Shown: positions 52,027 through 62,254 of the stretch, one piece after another
Position numbering within the stretch: position 1 is the stretch's first letter
How the letters are laid out: each line of letters starts with the position of its first letter
DNA from: Planosporangium mesophilum
GTDB lineage: Bacteria > Actinomycetota > Actinomycetes > Mycobacteriales > Micromonosporaceae
Assembly (NCBI RefSeq): GCF_016863255.1
Contig: NZ_BOON01000030.1
Span: forward strand, 1-64,000
Direction: 5' to 3'
Length of the DNA stretch: 64,000 nt
The notes under the pieces: generated by a model
Told to the model about the DNA's origin: nothing
Seen by the model: the letters and a program-made list of their open reading frames with translations, nothing else
Databases searched by the model: none
Made by a program: the position numbers and the translations under genes

Positions 52027-53745
52027 ATGCGCACAGCTAAGAGGTTGGCGGGCGCTGTCGCTGCCGCCGGCGTCTCACTGGCGGTGGTTGCGGCGTGTGG
52101 TGGCGGCGGCAGCTCGGATAGCGGAAAGACCGTCTCGACGAGCTTTGCCGACTGCGCCACCAAGCCGAACGACTGCAACGGTGGGGCGACCAAGCAGGGT
52201 GGCACGCTCACGTACGCCGTCGAGAAGAAGATCACCGGTTGGAACCTCAACGACGCGGAGACAAACACCGCCGACTACGTGCCGGTGATGACCGGCATCA
52301 CGCCCCAGGCGTTCGTCGTTGAGCCGGACTTCTCCGTCCGACTCAACGACGACCTGCTGGATTCGGCCGAGCAGACGAGCACCAGCCCGCAGACGATCGT
52401 CTACAAGATCAAGAAGGAAGCGGTCTGGGACGACGGCACGCCGATCTCCGCCGACGACTTCACCTACGCCTTCCAGACCCGCAACAGCAAGGACTGCAAG
52501 GACTGCAGCCCCGCGTCGGCCTCTGGCTACAACATCATCAAGTCGGTCACCGGCTCGGACAACGGCAAGACCGTGACCGTGGTCTTCGACAGCCCGTTCC
52601 CGGACTGGAAGGCGTTGTTCGACAACCTGCAGCCGGCGCACATCGCCAAGCAGCACGGTGACCTGGCGACCTCGTTCAAGTGGTTCAACGAGACCGTGCC
52701 CACCTTCTCCGGTGGCCCGTACAAGATCTCGGACTACCAGAAGGACGTCTCGGTCACCGAGGTGCCGAACCCGAAGTGGTACGGCAAGACCAAGCCGAAG
52801 CTCGACAAGCTGGTCTTCCGTATCATCACCGACCAGTCGCAGGAGGTGCCGGCCCTCCAGAACAACGAGGTCCAGGTCATCTACCCGCAGCCGGACCAGG
52901 ACATGGTCAACCAGGTGAAGGCGCTGGCCCCGAACGTTCAGTACAGCCTGGGCACGGGCCTGACCTGGGAGCACTTCGACCTCAACCTGAAGAACAAGTT
53001 CCTGGCTGACAAGCCGCTGCGACAGGCGATCTTCACGGCGCTCAACCGCCAGGAGGTCATCGCCAAGACGATCGGCCAGTTCGTGCCGGGCGCCAAGCCG
53101 CTGAACAACCACAACTTCAAGCCGAGCCAGGACGGCTACAAGGACGTCGTCACCTCCACCGGTGCCGGCTCCGGCGACGTCGAGAAGGCCAAGAAGGTCC
53201 TCACCGACGCCGGTTACAAGGGCGTCGGCACGGCACTGGCCACCCCCGCCGGCGAGCCCATCTCGCTGCGCGTCACTTACACCGCCAGCAACCCGCTGCG
53301 GAAGGCGACCGCCGAGCTGTTCCAGAAGCAGATGCAGGCGATCGGTCTCAAGATCGACGTCACCCCCACCCAGACTCTCGGCCCGACACTGACCAAGGGC
53401 GACTACGACGTGATCCTGTTCGCGTGGATCGGTCAGCCGTTCGCCTTGCAGGGCGCGGAGCAGCTGTGGGGCAGCGCCAGCGACAGCAACTACGGCAAGT
53501 GGGTGAACCCCAAGAGCGACGACCTGCTGAAGCAGGCCACCGCGCAGGTCGACCCCAAGAAGGCCACTGACCTGCTCAACCAGGCCAACCAGGTCATGGC
53601 GGACGACTACTACGTGCTTCCGCTGTTCCAGAAGCCGACGTTCCTGGCCGCGTACTCGCAGTTCGCGAACATCCGCGACAACGCGACCACGAGCAGCCCT
53701 GGTTACAACAACCAGGAGTGGGGCCTGCGCGCCTCGGCCAAGTGA
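52027..53745 (+). CDS. oppA: Oligopeptide ABC transporter substrate-binding lipoprotein
   Basis: 572 aa, family 5 extracellular solute-binding protein. Signal peptide with lipobox V21-A-A-C24, then a Gly/Ser-rich spacer. Family marks: GGTLTYAVEKK, TIVYKIKKEAVWDDGTPISADDF, FSGGPYKISDYQKD and KPLRQAIFTALNRQEVI. It captures peptides or similar solutes for the permease encoded downstream. Codon use is less GC3-extreme in places than its neighbours, typical of a highly expressed gene. A 19-bp hairpin separates it from oppB. The exact ligand (peptide, nickel, glycan or antibiotic fragment) is not predictable. Confidence 0.93.
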   Translation: MRTAKRLAGAVAAAGVSLAVVAACGGGGSSDSGKTVSTSFADCATKPNDCNGGATKQGGTLTYAVEKKITGWNLNDAETNTADYVPVMTGITPQAFVVEPDFSVRLNDDLLDSAEQTSTSPQTIVYKIKKEAVWDDGTPISADDFTYAFQTRNSKDCKDCSPASASGYNIIKSVTGSDNGKTVTVVFDSPFPDWKALFDNLQPAHIAKQHGDLATSFKWFNETVPTFSGGPYKISDYQKDVSVTEVPNPKWYGKTKPKLDKLVFRIITDQSQEVPALQNNEVQVIYPQPDQDMVNQVKALAPNVQYSLGTGLTWEHFDLNLKNKFLADKPLRQAIFTALNRQEVIAKTIGQFVPGAKPLNNHNFKPSQDGYKDVVTSTGAGSGDVEKAKKVLTDAGYKGVGTALATPAGEPISLRVTYTASNPLRKATAELFQKQMQAIGLKIDVTPTQTLGPTLTKGDYDVILFAWIGQPFALQGAEQLWGSASDSNYGKWVNPKSDDLLKQATAQVDPKKATDLLNQANQVMADDYYVLPLFQKPTFLAAYSQFANIRDNATTSSPGYNNQEWGLRASAK

Positions 53746-53785
53746 GGTAGCCGCCAGGCAACGTAAACGCCATCTGCACATTGGG

Positions 53786-53827
53786 TAGTGTCGGATCCCG
53801 GACGTTCGCGTCCGGGATCCGACACTA
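53786..53827. terminator. 19-bp UUCG hairpin between oppA and oppB
   Basis: TAGTGTCGGATCCCGGACG (53786-53804), TTCG, and the exact complement (53809-53827): 19 perfect pairs closed by a very stable tetraloop. No T-run, and the next gene follows 24 bases later on the same strand. Best read as a partial terminator or 3' stabiliser that keeps the binding-protein transcript in excess over the permease transcripts. Confidence 0.8.
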
Positions 53828-53851
53828 AGTGGGCACAGCTGGGAGGTACGC

Positions 53852-54838
53852 GTGCTCGCGTACGTCATACGACGCATTTTTGTTTCGATCCCGATCCTGA
53901 TCGGATCGACGATCCTGGTCTTCATCATGGTCAAGTTCTCCGGTGATCCGCTGGAGCCCTTGAAGATGCGCAACCCGCCGGCTCCGCGACAGACGATCCT
54001 GAACGAGGAGCACCGGCTCGGTCTGGACCAGCCGATTCACGTGCAGTACCTGAACTGGTTGAAGAACCTGGTCCTGCACGGCGACTTCGGCCCGTCGGTC
54101 CACTCCAACACCAACATCGGCCACGAACTGGGCGGCCGGCTCGTCGTATCGCTGCGTCTGGTCCTCATCTCGGTGTTGATCGCCCTCATCTTCGCGGTGA
54201 TCACCGGTGTGGTGAGTGCCGTGAAGCAGTACTCGGCGACCGACTACACCTTCACGTTCACCGGCTTCCTGTTCCTGGCCATGCCCACGTTCTGGTTCGC
54301 GATCCTGCTCAAGTCGGCGGCCATCTCGTACAACCAGGCAATCGGTACCCAGACCTTCTTCACCATCGGCGACAAGTCGCCGTTCCTGACCGACGACTCC
54401 GCCTGGGGGCACGTCAAGGACATCGCCGGCCACATGATCCTGCCGACCATCGTGCTGGGCCTCGTCAGCTACGCGGCGTGGAGCCGGTTCCAGCGCGCGT
54501 CGATGCTCGAGGTGCTCAACAGCGACTACGTCCGGCTGGCCCGGGCCAAGGGGCTGCGGCCCCGGCGGGTCCTGGTACGGCACGCGCTGCGTACCGCGCT
54601 GATCCCGCTGACGACCGTGACGGCGCTCGACATCGCCGCGCTGCTCGGCAGCACGATCATCACCGAACGGGTCTTCCAGTGGCACGGTCTCGGTGAGTTC
54701 TTCCTCGACTCGGTCGGGGACCACGACGCGAACGCGATGCTGGGCTGGCTGCTCATCTCCGCGTTGATCGTCATTCTCTTCAACCTCGTCGCCGACCTCT
54801 TGTACGGCGTGCTCGACCCGAGGATCCGCTATGAGTGA
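53852..54838 (+). CDS. oppB: Oligopeptide ABC transporter permease OppB
   Basis: 328 aa, GTG start with GGGAGG upstream. N-terminal IRRIFVSIPILIGSTILVF membrane segment, the conserved GLDQPIHVQYLNWLKNLV loop, and about six helices in all. The EAA-type coupling loop is YVRLARAKGLRPRRVLVRHA. Forms the membrane channel with OppC. The stop TGA overlaps the start of junction element copy B. Confidence 0.94.
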   Translation: MLAYVIRRIFVSIPILIGSTILVFIMVKFSGDPLEPLKMRNPPAPRQTILNEEHRLGLDQPIHVQYLNWLKNLVLHGDFGPSVHSNTNIGHELGGRLVVSLRLVLISVLIALIFAVITGVVSAVKQYSATDYTFTFTGFLFLAMPTFWFAILLKSAAISYNQAIGTQTFFTIGDKSPFLTDDSAWGHVKDIAGHMILPTIVLGLVSYAAWSRFQRASMLEVLNSDYVRLARAKGLRPRRVLVRHALRTALIPLTTVTALDIAALLGSTIITERVFQWHGLGEFFLDSVGDHDANAMLGWLLISALIVILFNLVADLLYGVLDPRIRYE

Positions 54839-54912
54839 GCGAAGCGAACGAATCATGGGCTCAGCGTGTGTGCTCATGCGGTCAGCGAGCCCCAGCGAGG
54901 TGGCGGCATGAG
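54831..54912 (+). repeat. 82-bp gene-junction element, copy B
   Basis: Begins ATGAGTGAGCGAAGCGA over the oppB stop and ends GGTGGCGGCATGAG with the ATG of oppC at 54908. ATGAGTGAG is repeated exactly at both borders (54831-54839 and 54908-54916). It carries the oppC ribosome-binding site GAGGTG. Same length and same polarity relative to the genes as copy A at 44160-44241. Confidence 0.8.
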
Positions 54913-55849
54913 TGAGATGCGTGCCAGTTCGGTGACGACGTCGGGAACCCCCCAGCCGACGTCTGTGACGGGCGGGTCCGACCGCGAGTTCAACGTCAAG
55001 GAGCGCAGCCAGCTTCAGCAGGCGCTGCGGCGCTTCCGGCGCCATCGGCTCGCCGTCGCCAGCCTGGTGCTGTTGATTTTCATCGTGCTGCTGGCGTTCG
55101 TCGGTCCGCTGGTGTGGAAGTACCAGTACACCGACATCACGCCGGACAACTCGCAGCCGCCGTCGCTGGCGCACCCCTTCGGCACCGACAGCCTCGGCCA
55201 TGACGGGTTCGCACAGGTGCTGCGGGGGCTCCAGCAGTCGATCAAAGTGGCGCTCTGCATCGCCCTCGTCGCCACCACCCTCGGCGTGGTGTGGGGCGGC
55301 ATCTCCGGGTACTACCGGGGCCTGGCCGACTCCGTGCTCATGCGTCTTGCCGATCTGATCCTGACGATCCCCGCGATCGCGCTGGCCGCCGCGCTGGGCA
55401 GCACCTCCGGCGGCGCCTGGTGGATGATCGCCCTGATCCTGGGCGGCCTGAGCGCGCCGCTGGTGGCGCGGGCCGTCCGCGGCGTCGTGCTCTCCCTGCG
55501 CGAGCAGGAGTTCATCGAGGCGGCCCGGGCGCTGGGCGCCTCGGACAGCCGGATCATCCTGCGCCACCTCGTGCCGAACGCGCTCGCGGTGGTCATCGTC
55601 TACGCGACGCTGCTGGTCGCCGCCGGCATCCTCGCCGAGACGGCGTTGTCCTACGTCGGCTTCGGGGTGCAGGCGCCCGATACCTCGCTCGGTCTTCTCA
55701 TCACCGCGGCCCAGTCGGCGGTACAGACCCGGCCGTGGCTGTTCTACTTCCCCGGCTTGTTCATCATCCTGATCGCGCTCACGGTCAACTTCATCGGTGA
55801 CGGCCTGCGTGACGCGCTCGACCCCCGACAGACGAGGCAACGCCGATGA
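54908..55849 (+). CDS. oppC: Oligopeptide ABC transporter permease OppC
   Basis: 313 aa from the ATG at 54908 in junction element B. A polar N terminus of about 45 residues precedes FRRHRLAVASLVLLIFIVLL. Then PFGTDSLGHDGFAQVLRGLQ (OppC/DppC signature), and the EAA loop EFIEAARALGASDSRIILRH. Six membrane segments. The last bases overlap the start of oppD as ATGA, giving translational coupling. Confidence 0.95.
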   Translation: MSEMRASSVTTSGTPQPTSVTGGSDREFNVKERSQLQQALRRFRRHRLAVASLVLLIFIVLLAFVGPLVWKYQYTDITPDNSQPPSLAHPFGTDSLGHDGFAQVLRGLQQSIKVALCIALVATTLGVVWGGISGYYRGLADSVLMRLADLILTIPAIALAAALGSTSGGAWWMIALILGGLSAPLVARAVRGVVLSLREQEFIEAARALGASDSRIILRHLVPNALAVVIVYATLLVAAGILAETALSYVGFGVQAPDTSLGLLITAAQSAVQTRPWLFYFPGLFIILIALTVNFIGDGLRDALDPRQTRQRR

Positions 55850-56946
55850 CCGCAGAGACCAATATCGAGCTGAGCCGCAAAGCCGGCGACCGCGAGGCCG
55901 TACTGGAGGTCGAGAACCTCACGGTCGAGTTCCCCACCGACGACGGTGTCGTCCAGGCCGTCCGCGGTGTCAGCTACCGGCTGGCGCCGGGGGAGGCGAT
56001 GGGCATCGTCGGCGAGTCGGGCTCCGGCAAGTCCGTGACGTCGATGGCGATCATGGGACTGCTGCCGAAGACGGCACGGATCAGCGGATCGGTCCGCTTC
56101 CGCGGTGAGGAACTGCTCGGCCGCAGCGAGAACGACTACTCGTCGATCCGCGGCAAGAAGATCGCCATGATCTTCCAGGACCCGCTGACGTCGCTCAACC
56201 CGGTGTACACCGTGGGCTACCAGATCTCCGAGGCGATCCTGGCCCACAACGACGTGTCCAAGAAGGCCGCGATGGACCGGGCGATCGAACTGCTCGCCAT
56301 GGTCGGCATCCCGAACCCTTCGCAGCGGGTGAACAACTACCCGCACGAGATGTCGGGCGGTATGCGGCAGCGCGTCGTCATCGCGATCGCGATGGCCAAC
56401 AACCCGGACGTCATCATCGCCGACGAGCCGACCACCGCCCTCGACGTGACGGTGCAGGCCCAGGTGCTGGAGGCGCTCGAGGCGGCCCGCGCCGCGACCG
56501 GCGCCGCCCTGGTGCTGATCACCCACGACCTGGGGGTCATCGCCGGCCACGCCGACCGCATCGGGGTGATGTACGCCGGCAGGCTGGTCGAGAAGGGCAC
56601 CGTCGACGAGGTGTTCTACGAGCCCAGAATGCCGTACACGCTGGGCCTGCTCGGCAGCCTGCCGCGCCTGGACGAGGCCGGCCGCGAGCGGCTGACCCCG
56701 ATCGTGGGCGCCCCGCCGTCGTTGATGAACCTCCCACCCGGCTGCCCGTTCACGCCGCGGTGCCCGCTGGCGCAGCCGGTCTGTGAGGAGCGGGAGCCGG
56801 ACCTGTACGTCACCGACGCGCCCGACCACCTGTCGGCCTGCCACTTCCACGAGCGGCTGGTCGGGGCGAGCGCCGCGCAGTTATTCCGGCCCACGTCAGT
56901 GGACACCGAGGACATCACGCCTCGGGATCTGGAGGTACAGCCATGA
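55846..56946 (+). CDS. oppD: Oligopeptide ABC transporter ATP-binding protein OppD
   Basis: 366 aa. Walker [11 protein letters not shown]-loop [10 protein letters not shown], signature MSGGMRQR, Walker [13 protein letters not shown] and the switch His in LITHDLGV are all intact. The C-terminal oligopeptide-transporter extension has [19 protein letters not shown] and ACHFHE. Hydrolyses ATP with OppF at the inner face of the membrane. Starts in the oppC stop and its own stop overlaps oppF, again as ATGA. Confidence 0.96.
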   Translation: MTAETNIELSRKAGDREAVLEVENLTVEFPTDDGVVQAVRGVSYRLAPGEAMGIVGESGSGKSVTSMAIMGLLPKTARISGSVRFRGEELLGRSENDYSSIRGKKIAMIFQDPLTSLNPVYTVGYQISEAILAHNDVSKKAAMDRAIELLAMVGIPNPSQRVNNYPHEMSGGMRQRVVIAIAMANNPDVIIADEPTTALDVTVQAQVLEALEAARAATGAALVLITHDLGVIAGHADRIGVMYAGRLVEKGTVDEVFYEPRMPYTLGLLGSLPRLDEAGRERLTPIVGAPPSLMNLPPGCPFTPRCPLAQPVCEEREPDLYVTDAPDHLSACHFHERLVGASAAQLFRPTSVDTEDITPRDLEVQP

Positions 56947-58013
56947 CGGCCGCCAACGTGGTCGAGGCGGGGGCCGGCGGCACGGCCGGTGGTCCCGGTG
57001 AGCCGGTCCTCGCAGTGCGCGACCTGGTCAAGCACTTCCCGGTACGCTCGCGCGGCCTCGTGCGCCGGACCGTCGGCGACGTGCACGCGGTGTGCGGGGT
57101 CTCGTTCGACCTGTTCGGGAACGAGACGCTGGGGCTGGTCGGCGAGTCCGGCTGCGGCAAGACGACGACCGGCCGGCTCCTGCTCAACCTGATCAAGGCG
57201 ACCTCCGGCGAGGTGGTCTACGCCGGCCGCAACCTGGTCGAGCTGTCGCCCGGCCAGATGCGGCCGCTGCGGCGCGACCTGCAACTGGTGTTCCAGGATC
57301 CGTTCGCCTCGCTGGACCCCCGGATGACGGTCAACGAGATCGTCGCCGAGCCGCTGCGCATCCACGGGCTGTTCGGTTCGGGGACGCAGGGTCGGGACAA
57401 GGTACGCGAGCTGCTGAAGTTGGTCGGGCTCAACCCCGAGCACGGCAACCGGTACCCGCACGAGTTCTCCGGCGGCCAGCGCCAGCGCATCGGCATCGCC
57501 CGCGCCCTGGCGCTGCGCCCGAAGGTCCTCATCCTCGACGAGCCGGTCTCCGCCCTGGACGTGTCGATCCAGGCCGGCGTGATCAACCTGCTCGAGGACC
57601 TGCAGAGCGAACTGGGCCTGTCGTACCTGTTCATCTCGCACGACCTGTCCGTGGTGCGGCACATCGCGGACCGGGTCGCCGTGATGTACCTGGGCCGGAT
57701 CGTGGAGATCGCCGACAAGGAGGAGCTGTTCACCAAGGCGGCTCACCCGTACACCCAGGCGCTGATCTCGGCGATCCCGCTGCCGGACCCGCGCAAGGAG
57801 CGCTCCCGCAAGCGCATCACGCTGACGGGTGACGTGCCGAGCCCGGTCAACCCGCCCAGCGGGTGCCGGTTCCGGACGCGCTGCCCGAAGTTCGCCAATG
57901 TGCTGTCCGAGGCGGAGCGGCGCAAGTGCGTGGACGAGGTGCCGGCGCTGACGGACCGGGGCCAGGGGCACGCCTCGGCATGCCACTACGCCGAGGCGAT
58001 CAAGCTCGTCTGA
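56943..58013 (+). CDS. oppF: Oligopeptide ABC transporter ATP-binding protein OppF
   Basis: 356 aa. Walker [11 protein letters not shown]-loop [10 protein letters not shown], signature FSGGQRQR, Walker [12 protein letters not shown], switch FISHDLSV. C-terminal [17 protein letters not shown] and ACHYAEA extension as in OppF/DppF. Unlike OppD it shows a long insertion-free [20 protein letters not shown] start. Last gene of the oppABCDF operon; a nested palindrome follows six bases after the stop. Confidence 0.96.
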   Translation: MTAANVVEAGAGGTAGGPGEPVLAVRDLVKHFPVRSRGLVRRTVGDVHAVCGVSFDLFGNETLGLVGESGCGKTTTGRLLLNLIKATSGEVVYAGRNLVELSPGQMRPLRRDLQLVFQDPFASLDPRMTVNEIVAEPLRIHGLFGSGTQGRDKVRELLKLVGLNPEHGNRYPHEFSGGQRQRIGIARALALRPKVLILDEPVSALDVSIQAGVINLLEDLQSELGLSYLFISHDLSVVRHIADRVAVMYLGRIVEIADKEELFTKAAHPYTQALISAIPLPDPRKERSRKRITLTGDVPSPVNPPSGCRFRTRCPKFANVLSEAERRKCVDEVPALTDRGQGHASACHYAEAIKLV

Positions 58014-58018
58014 TCATC

Positions 58019-58103
58019 AAGATCGGCACAACCTCCGATCTGGAAGAAGTGGTCTCGACCCCGGCCGGAGACCACGACCTCCGGTGGAGGTTGTGCCGAT
58101 CTT
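58019..58103. terminator. 85-bp nested palindrome between oppF and the RDD gene
   Basis: The outer arms, 58019-58036 and 58086-58103, are 18 bases and perfectly complementary (AAGATCGGCACAACCTCC). Inside, GTGGTCTC (58049-58056) pairs with GAGACCAC (58068-58075). It fills the whole gap between two convergent genes, ending one base before the stop codon of the minus-strand gene, so it can terminate transcription from both sides. Confidence 0.8.
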
Positions 58104-58104
58104 G

Positions 58105-58977
58105 CTATGTCGTGCCGGGCCAGGCCGGGGGCGCGTCGGGCCAGACCGAGGCGGTCGCGGCGCGGTTCGCGGCCAGCCGTCCCGTCGCGCGGCGATGCCG
58201 CTCGGCGAGGACCGCCGCGAGGTAGGCCCAGCCGGGTACCCCGGGCGGGGGCGGCGGCGTGACCCGGGCGGAGACCTCGACGGCCAGCGCGTACCCGATC
58301 CGGCTGCGCGCCGGTTCGTGGATCTGCCGGTTGCGCGCCAGGTAGTGCCGCAGTGCGAGCGCCAGCTCGTCGTCGAGGCGGGTGAGGTCGAGCAGCGAGG
58401 CCCACGAGGCCAGGTGGGGTGGCATCGCCGGTACCCAGCCCCAGGCGGCGGGGGCGCGCTCGTGGATGACGATCGTGCCGGCGGCCAGGTCGCCGATGCG
58501 CTTGCCGCGGGGGTGGGCGAGCATCGTGGCCAGCGCGATCATCGGGGCCAGGAACGGGAGGACCAGCCCCGGCCACTCCACCGCCACGGCGACGAGGCAG
58601 CGGGTCAGCGCGTGCCGGAACCGGATCGGCCCGCCGTCGTCGCCGACCACCCGCAGGCCGAGGGCGAGCTTGCCGATCGTGCGGCCACCGGCGAGCGTCT
58701 CCATCGTCACCGGGTACCCGACGAGCACGACGACCGCGACCACCACGGTGAGCGCCTGCGTGGAGGCCGCGTCGGCGCCCGGGACCAGCGGCTCCACCAC
58801 CAGCACGGCGACAACCAGGAGAAGCAGGTACAGCACGCCCTGCGCCAGGGCGTCGAGGATGCGGGCGAGGACCCGCGAGCCGACGCCGGCGACCCGGACG
58901 TCCAGCTCCACGGCCTCACCGCTGACCAGTCGGTCGACCGGCTCCTCGCTTCGATCCATCTCGATAGTCAACACCAT
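58105..58977 (-). CDS. RDD-family membrane protein
   Basis: 290 aa if started at the ATG at 58977; ATG 58959 (MDRSEEPVDRLVSGEAVELD) gives 284 and is equally plausible. RDD marks: RVAGVGSRVLARILDALAQG with the Arg and Asp, TIGKLALGLRVVGDDGGPI, and RIGDLAAGTIVIHERAP. Three or four membrane helices. A C-terminal cytoplasmic region of ~110 residues is mostly helical (RLDDELALALRHYLARNR). Function unknown; RDD genes next to stage II sporulation M-like genes are common in actinobacteria, and here the two are divergent with a 24-bp gap, so transcripts may be nearly leaderless. Confidence 0.9.
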   Translation of the reverse strand: MVLTIEMDRSEEPVDRLVSGEAVELDVRVAGVGSRVLARILDALAQGVLYLLLLVVAVLVVEPLVPGADAASTQALTVVVAVVVLVGYPVTMETLAGGRTIGKLALGLRVVGDDGGPIRFRHALTRCLVAVAVEWPGLVLPFLAPMIALATMLAHPRGKRIGDLAAGTIVIHERAPAAWGWVPAMPPHLASWASLLDLTRLDDELALALRHYLARNRQIHEPARSRIGYALAVEVSARVTPPPPPGVPGWAYLAAVLAERHRRATGRLAANRAATASVWPDAPPAWPGTT

Positions 58978-59001
58978 CCACGCCGGCACTAAAGTCACGG
59001 C

Positions 59002-59952
59002 GTGGACCTGGACGCCTACGTGGCCGAGCACGCCGACGAGTGGCACCGGCTGGAGGCGCTGTCGCGGCGGCGACGCCTGTCCGCGGTCGAGGCAGATGAG
59101 CTGATCCGGCTGTACCAGCGGGCCGCCACGCACCTGTCCCTGATCCGCAGCCGCTCGCCGGACCCCGTCCTGGTGGCACGCCTGTCGCACCTCGTGCTCG
59201 CCGCCCGGTCGGCGATCACCGGGCCGAGCGCGTTCTCACTCCGGCGGATCGGCCGGTTCTTCACCGTCTCGTTCCCGCTGGAGGTGTACCGGGCCAGGTG
59301 GTGGTCGGCGGCCGTCGCCGTCGGCTTCGTGACCCTGTCCGGGCTGGTCATCGGGTACATCGCGGGCCATCCGGCGGCCGCGCACGTGTTCATGGGCGAC
59401 GCCGAGATCAACCGGCTGGTCGACTCGGAGTTCGTCGGCTACTACAGCACCTACCGGCCGCAGAACTTCGCCCTCGCGGTCTCGAGCCACAACGCGTGGC
59501 TGTCGGCCCAGTGCCTGGCGTCGGGGGTACTGCTCGTGCCGGTGCTGTACCTGCTGGCCAGCAACGCGCTCAACCTCGGGGTCACCGGTGGCGTCATGGC
59601 GGCGGGCGGCCGTACCGACGTCTTCTTCGCCTACCTCACGCCGCACGGGCTGCTCGAGCTGACCGCCGTCTTCGTCGCCGCGGGGGTGGGGCTGCGGATC
59701 GGCTGGGCCTGGATCGCCCCGGGCCCGGCCAGAACCCGGGGCCAGGCGCTGGCCGAGACCGCCCGCGCCGGGATGCTGGTCGCGCTGGGACTGGTCGGCG
59801 TGCTCGCGGTCAGCGGAGCGATCGAGGCGTACGTGACGCCGTCGGGCCTGCCCACCGCGGTGCGGATCGGCCTCGGCGGGCTCGGCTGGCTGGCGTTCCT
59901 CGGGTACGTGACGGTGCTCGGCCGCCGCGCCGCTGCGGCGCAGGAGCGCTAG
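59002..59952 (+). CDS. Stage II sporulation protein M-like membrane protein
   Basis: 316 aa, GTG start at 59002; TAAAGT about ten bases upstream may be a -10 box, in which case the message is leaderless. The N-terminal ~95 residues are soluble and helical (DLDAYVAEHADEWHRLEALS, LIRLYQRAATHLSLIRSR). Five or six membrane helices follow with the SpoIIM/DUF95 pattern SNALNLGVTGGVMAAGG and LTPHGLLELTAVFVAAGVGL. Role unknown in this group; the RDD/MoxR/DUF58 neighbourhood suggests an envelope or transport-associated complex. Its stop TAG shares the bases CTAG with the stop of the convergent DUF58 gene. Confidence 0.9.
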   Translation: MDLDAYVAEHADEWHRLEALSRRRRLSAVEADELIRLYQRAATHLSLIRSRSPDPVLVARLSHLVLAARSAITGPSAFSLRRIGRFFTVSFPLEVYRARWWSAAVAVGFVTLSGLVIGYIAGHPAAAHVFMGDAEINRLVDSEFVGYYSTYRPQNFALAVSSHNAWLSAQCLASGVLLVPVLYLLASNALNLGVTGGVMAAGGRTDVFFAYLTPHGLLELTAVFVAAGVGLRIGWAWIAPGPARTRGQALAETARAGMLVALGLVGVLAVSGAIEAYVTPSGLPTAVRIGLGGLGWLAFLGYVTVLGRRAAAAQER

Positions 59953-61270
59953 AGGCGGCCGGTCGCCTTCATCGCCAGGTACGCGTCGGCCACCCGGGAG
60001 GCGAACGACTCGACCGGCGCGTCGACCACCTCGACGCCGTGCCGGGCCAGCGCGGCGCGGACCCGGTCACGCTCGGCGAGCGCCCGGTGCGCGGCCGCGG
60101 CGGCGTAGACGCGGTCGACGGGATCGGCATCATCCGGGGCCGACCCTTCGGCCAGGCGCGACAGGATCGGATCCTGGACCGAGGCGACGACCACCCTGTG
60201 CCTGGCGGCCAGCCGGGGGAGCACCGGTAGCAGCCCCTCGCCCAGGGCGGCCGGCTCCAGCGCGGTGAACAGTACGACCAGGGCGCGCTTGCGCTCGCGG
60301 CGCATCACCTCGCCGGCGACCAGGCCGAAGTCGGTCTCCACCAGCGCCGGCTCCAGCGGTGCCAGCGCCGACACCAGCCGCCACATCCACGCCCGCTTGC
60401 CGGCGCCGGCCACCGACGCGCGTACGGCGGTGTCGACGGCGAGCAGGTCCACCCGGTCGCCGGCGCGGGCCGCGATCCAGGCGAGCAGCAGCGAGGCATC
60501 GATCGCCGCGTCCAGCCGGGGCTCGTCGCCGACGCGTACCGCCGAGGTGCGGCCGGTGTCGAGGACGCACAGCACCCGCCGGTCGCGCTCGGGCCGCCAG
60601 CTACGGACCACCATGTCCGAGCGGCGCGCGCTGGCCCGCCAGTCGATCGAGCGCACGTCGTCGCCGACCACGTACTCCCGCAGCGCGTCGAACTCCGTAC
60701 CCTGCCCGCGACCCCGGATCGCCACCGTGCCGTCGAGGACCCGCAGCCGGGCCAGCTTCTCCGCCAGGTACCGGCGGGAGGCGAAGCGGGGCAGCACCCG
60801 GAGCGTCCACGGCGGGGTGCGGGCGTCGGCCACCCGCCGCCGGCTCTGCCGGTACGCCAGCCCCATCGGCCCGTACGAGCGGATGCTCACCCGTACGGCG
60901 CTCCGGTCGCCCCGCCGGGTGGGCGTCAGTACCGTCTCGACGGTCCGAATTTCCCCCGGCGCCAGGTCGAGGCGGTGTGAGTACGGGCCCGCGCCGGCCG
61001 ACGGTACCCAGGCGTCCCGGAGCAGGCACCGCAGCCGCCGGGGAGACCCATTGGTCAGGGTGAGTCGCACGGTGACCGTCTCGCCGAGCCAGGCCACCCG
61101 GGCGCCGTCGCGGCCGGCGGTCAACCGGCTCAGCGGTGCCGCCGCGAGCAGGTCGGCCGCGGCCAGGGCGAGCGGGAGCGCCACGGCGGCCAGCGCGCCG
61201 AGCCACGGCGAGGGCACCAGTGGTACGACCGGGACGCCGACGAGCAGGAGCAGCGGTACCCGCGCGGTGA

Positions 61271-61274
<4 letters not shown>
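59949..61274 (-). CDS. DUF58 domain protein with vWA-like fold
   Basis: 441 aa from the ATG at 61274, coupled to the MoxR stop as ATGA. Two N-terminal membrane segments (residues ~1-55), a beta-rich extracytoplasmic-type portion, then the DUF58 core: RGQGTEFDALREYVVGDDVR, SIDWRASARRSDMVVR and VLCVLDTGRTSA, the last resembling a MIDAS-like metal site. Usually an operon partner of MoxR ATPases, perhaps as a client or adaptor. Last gene of the minus operon. Confidence 0.93.
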
Positions 61275-62250
<976 letters not shown>

Positions 62251-62254
<4 letters not shown>

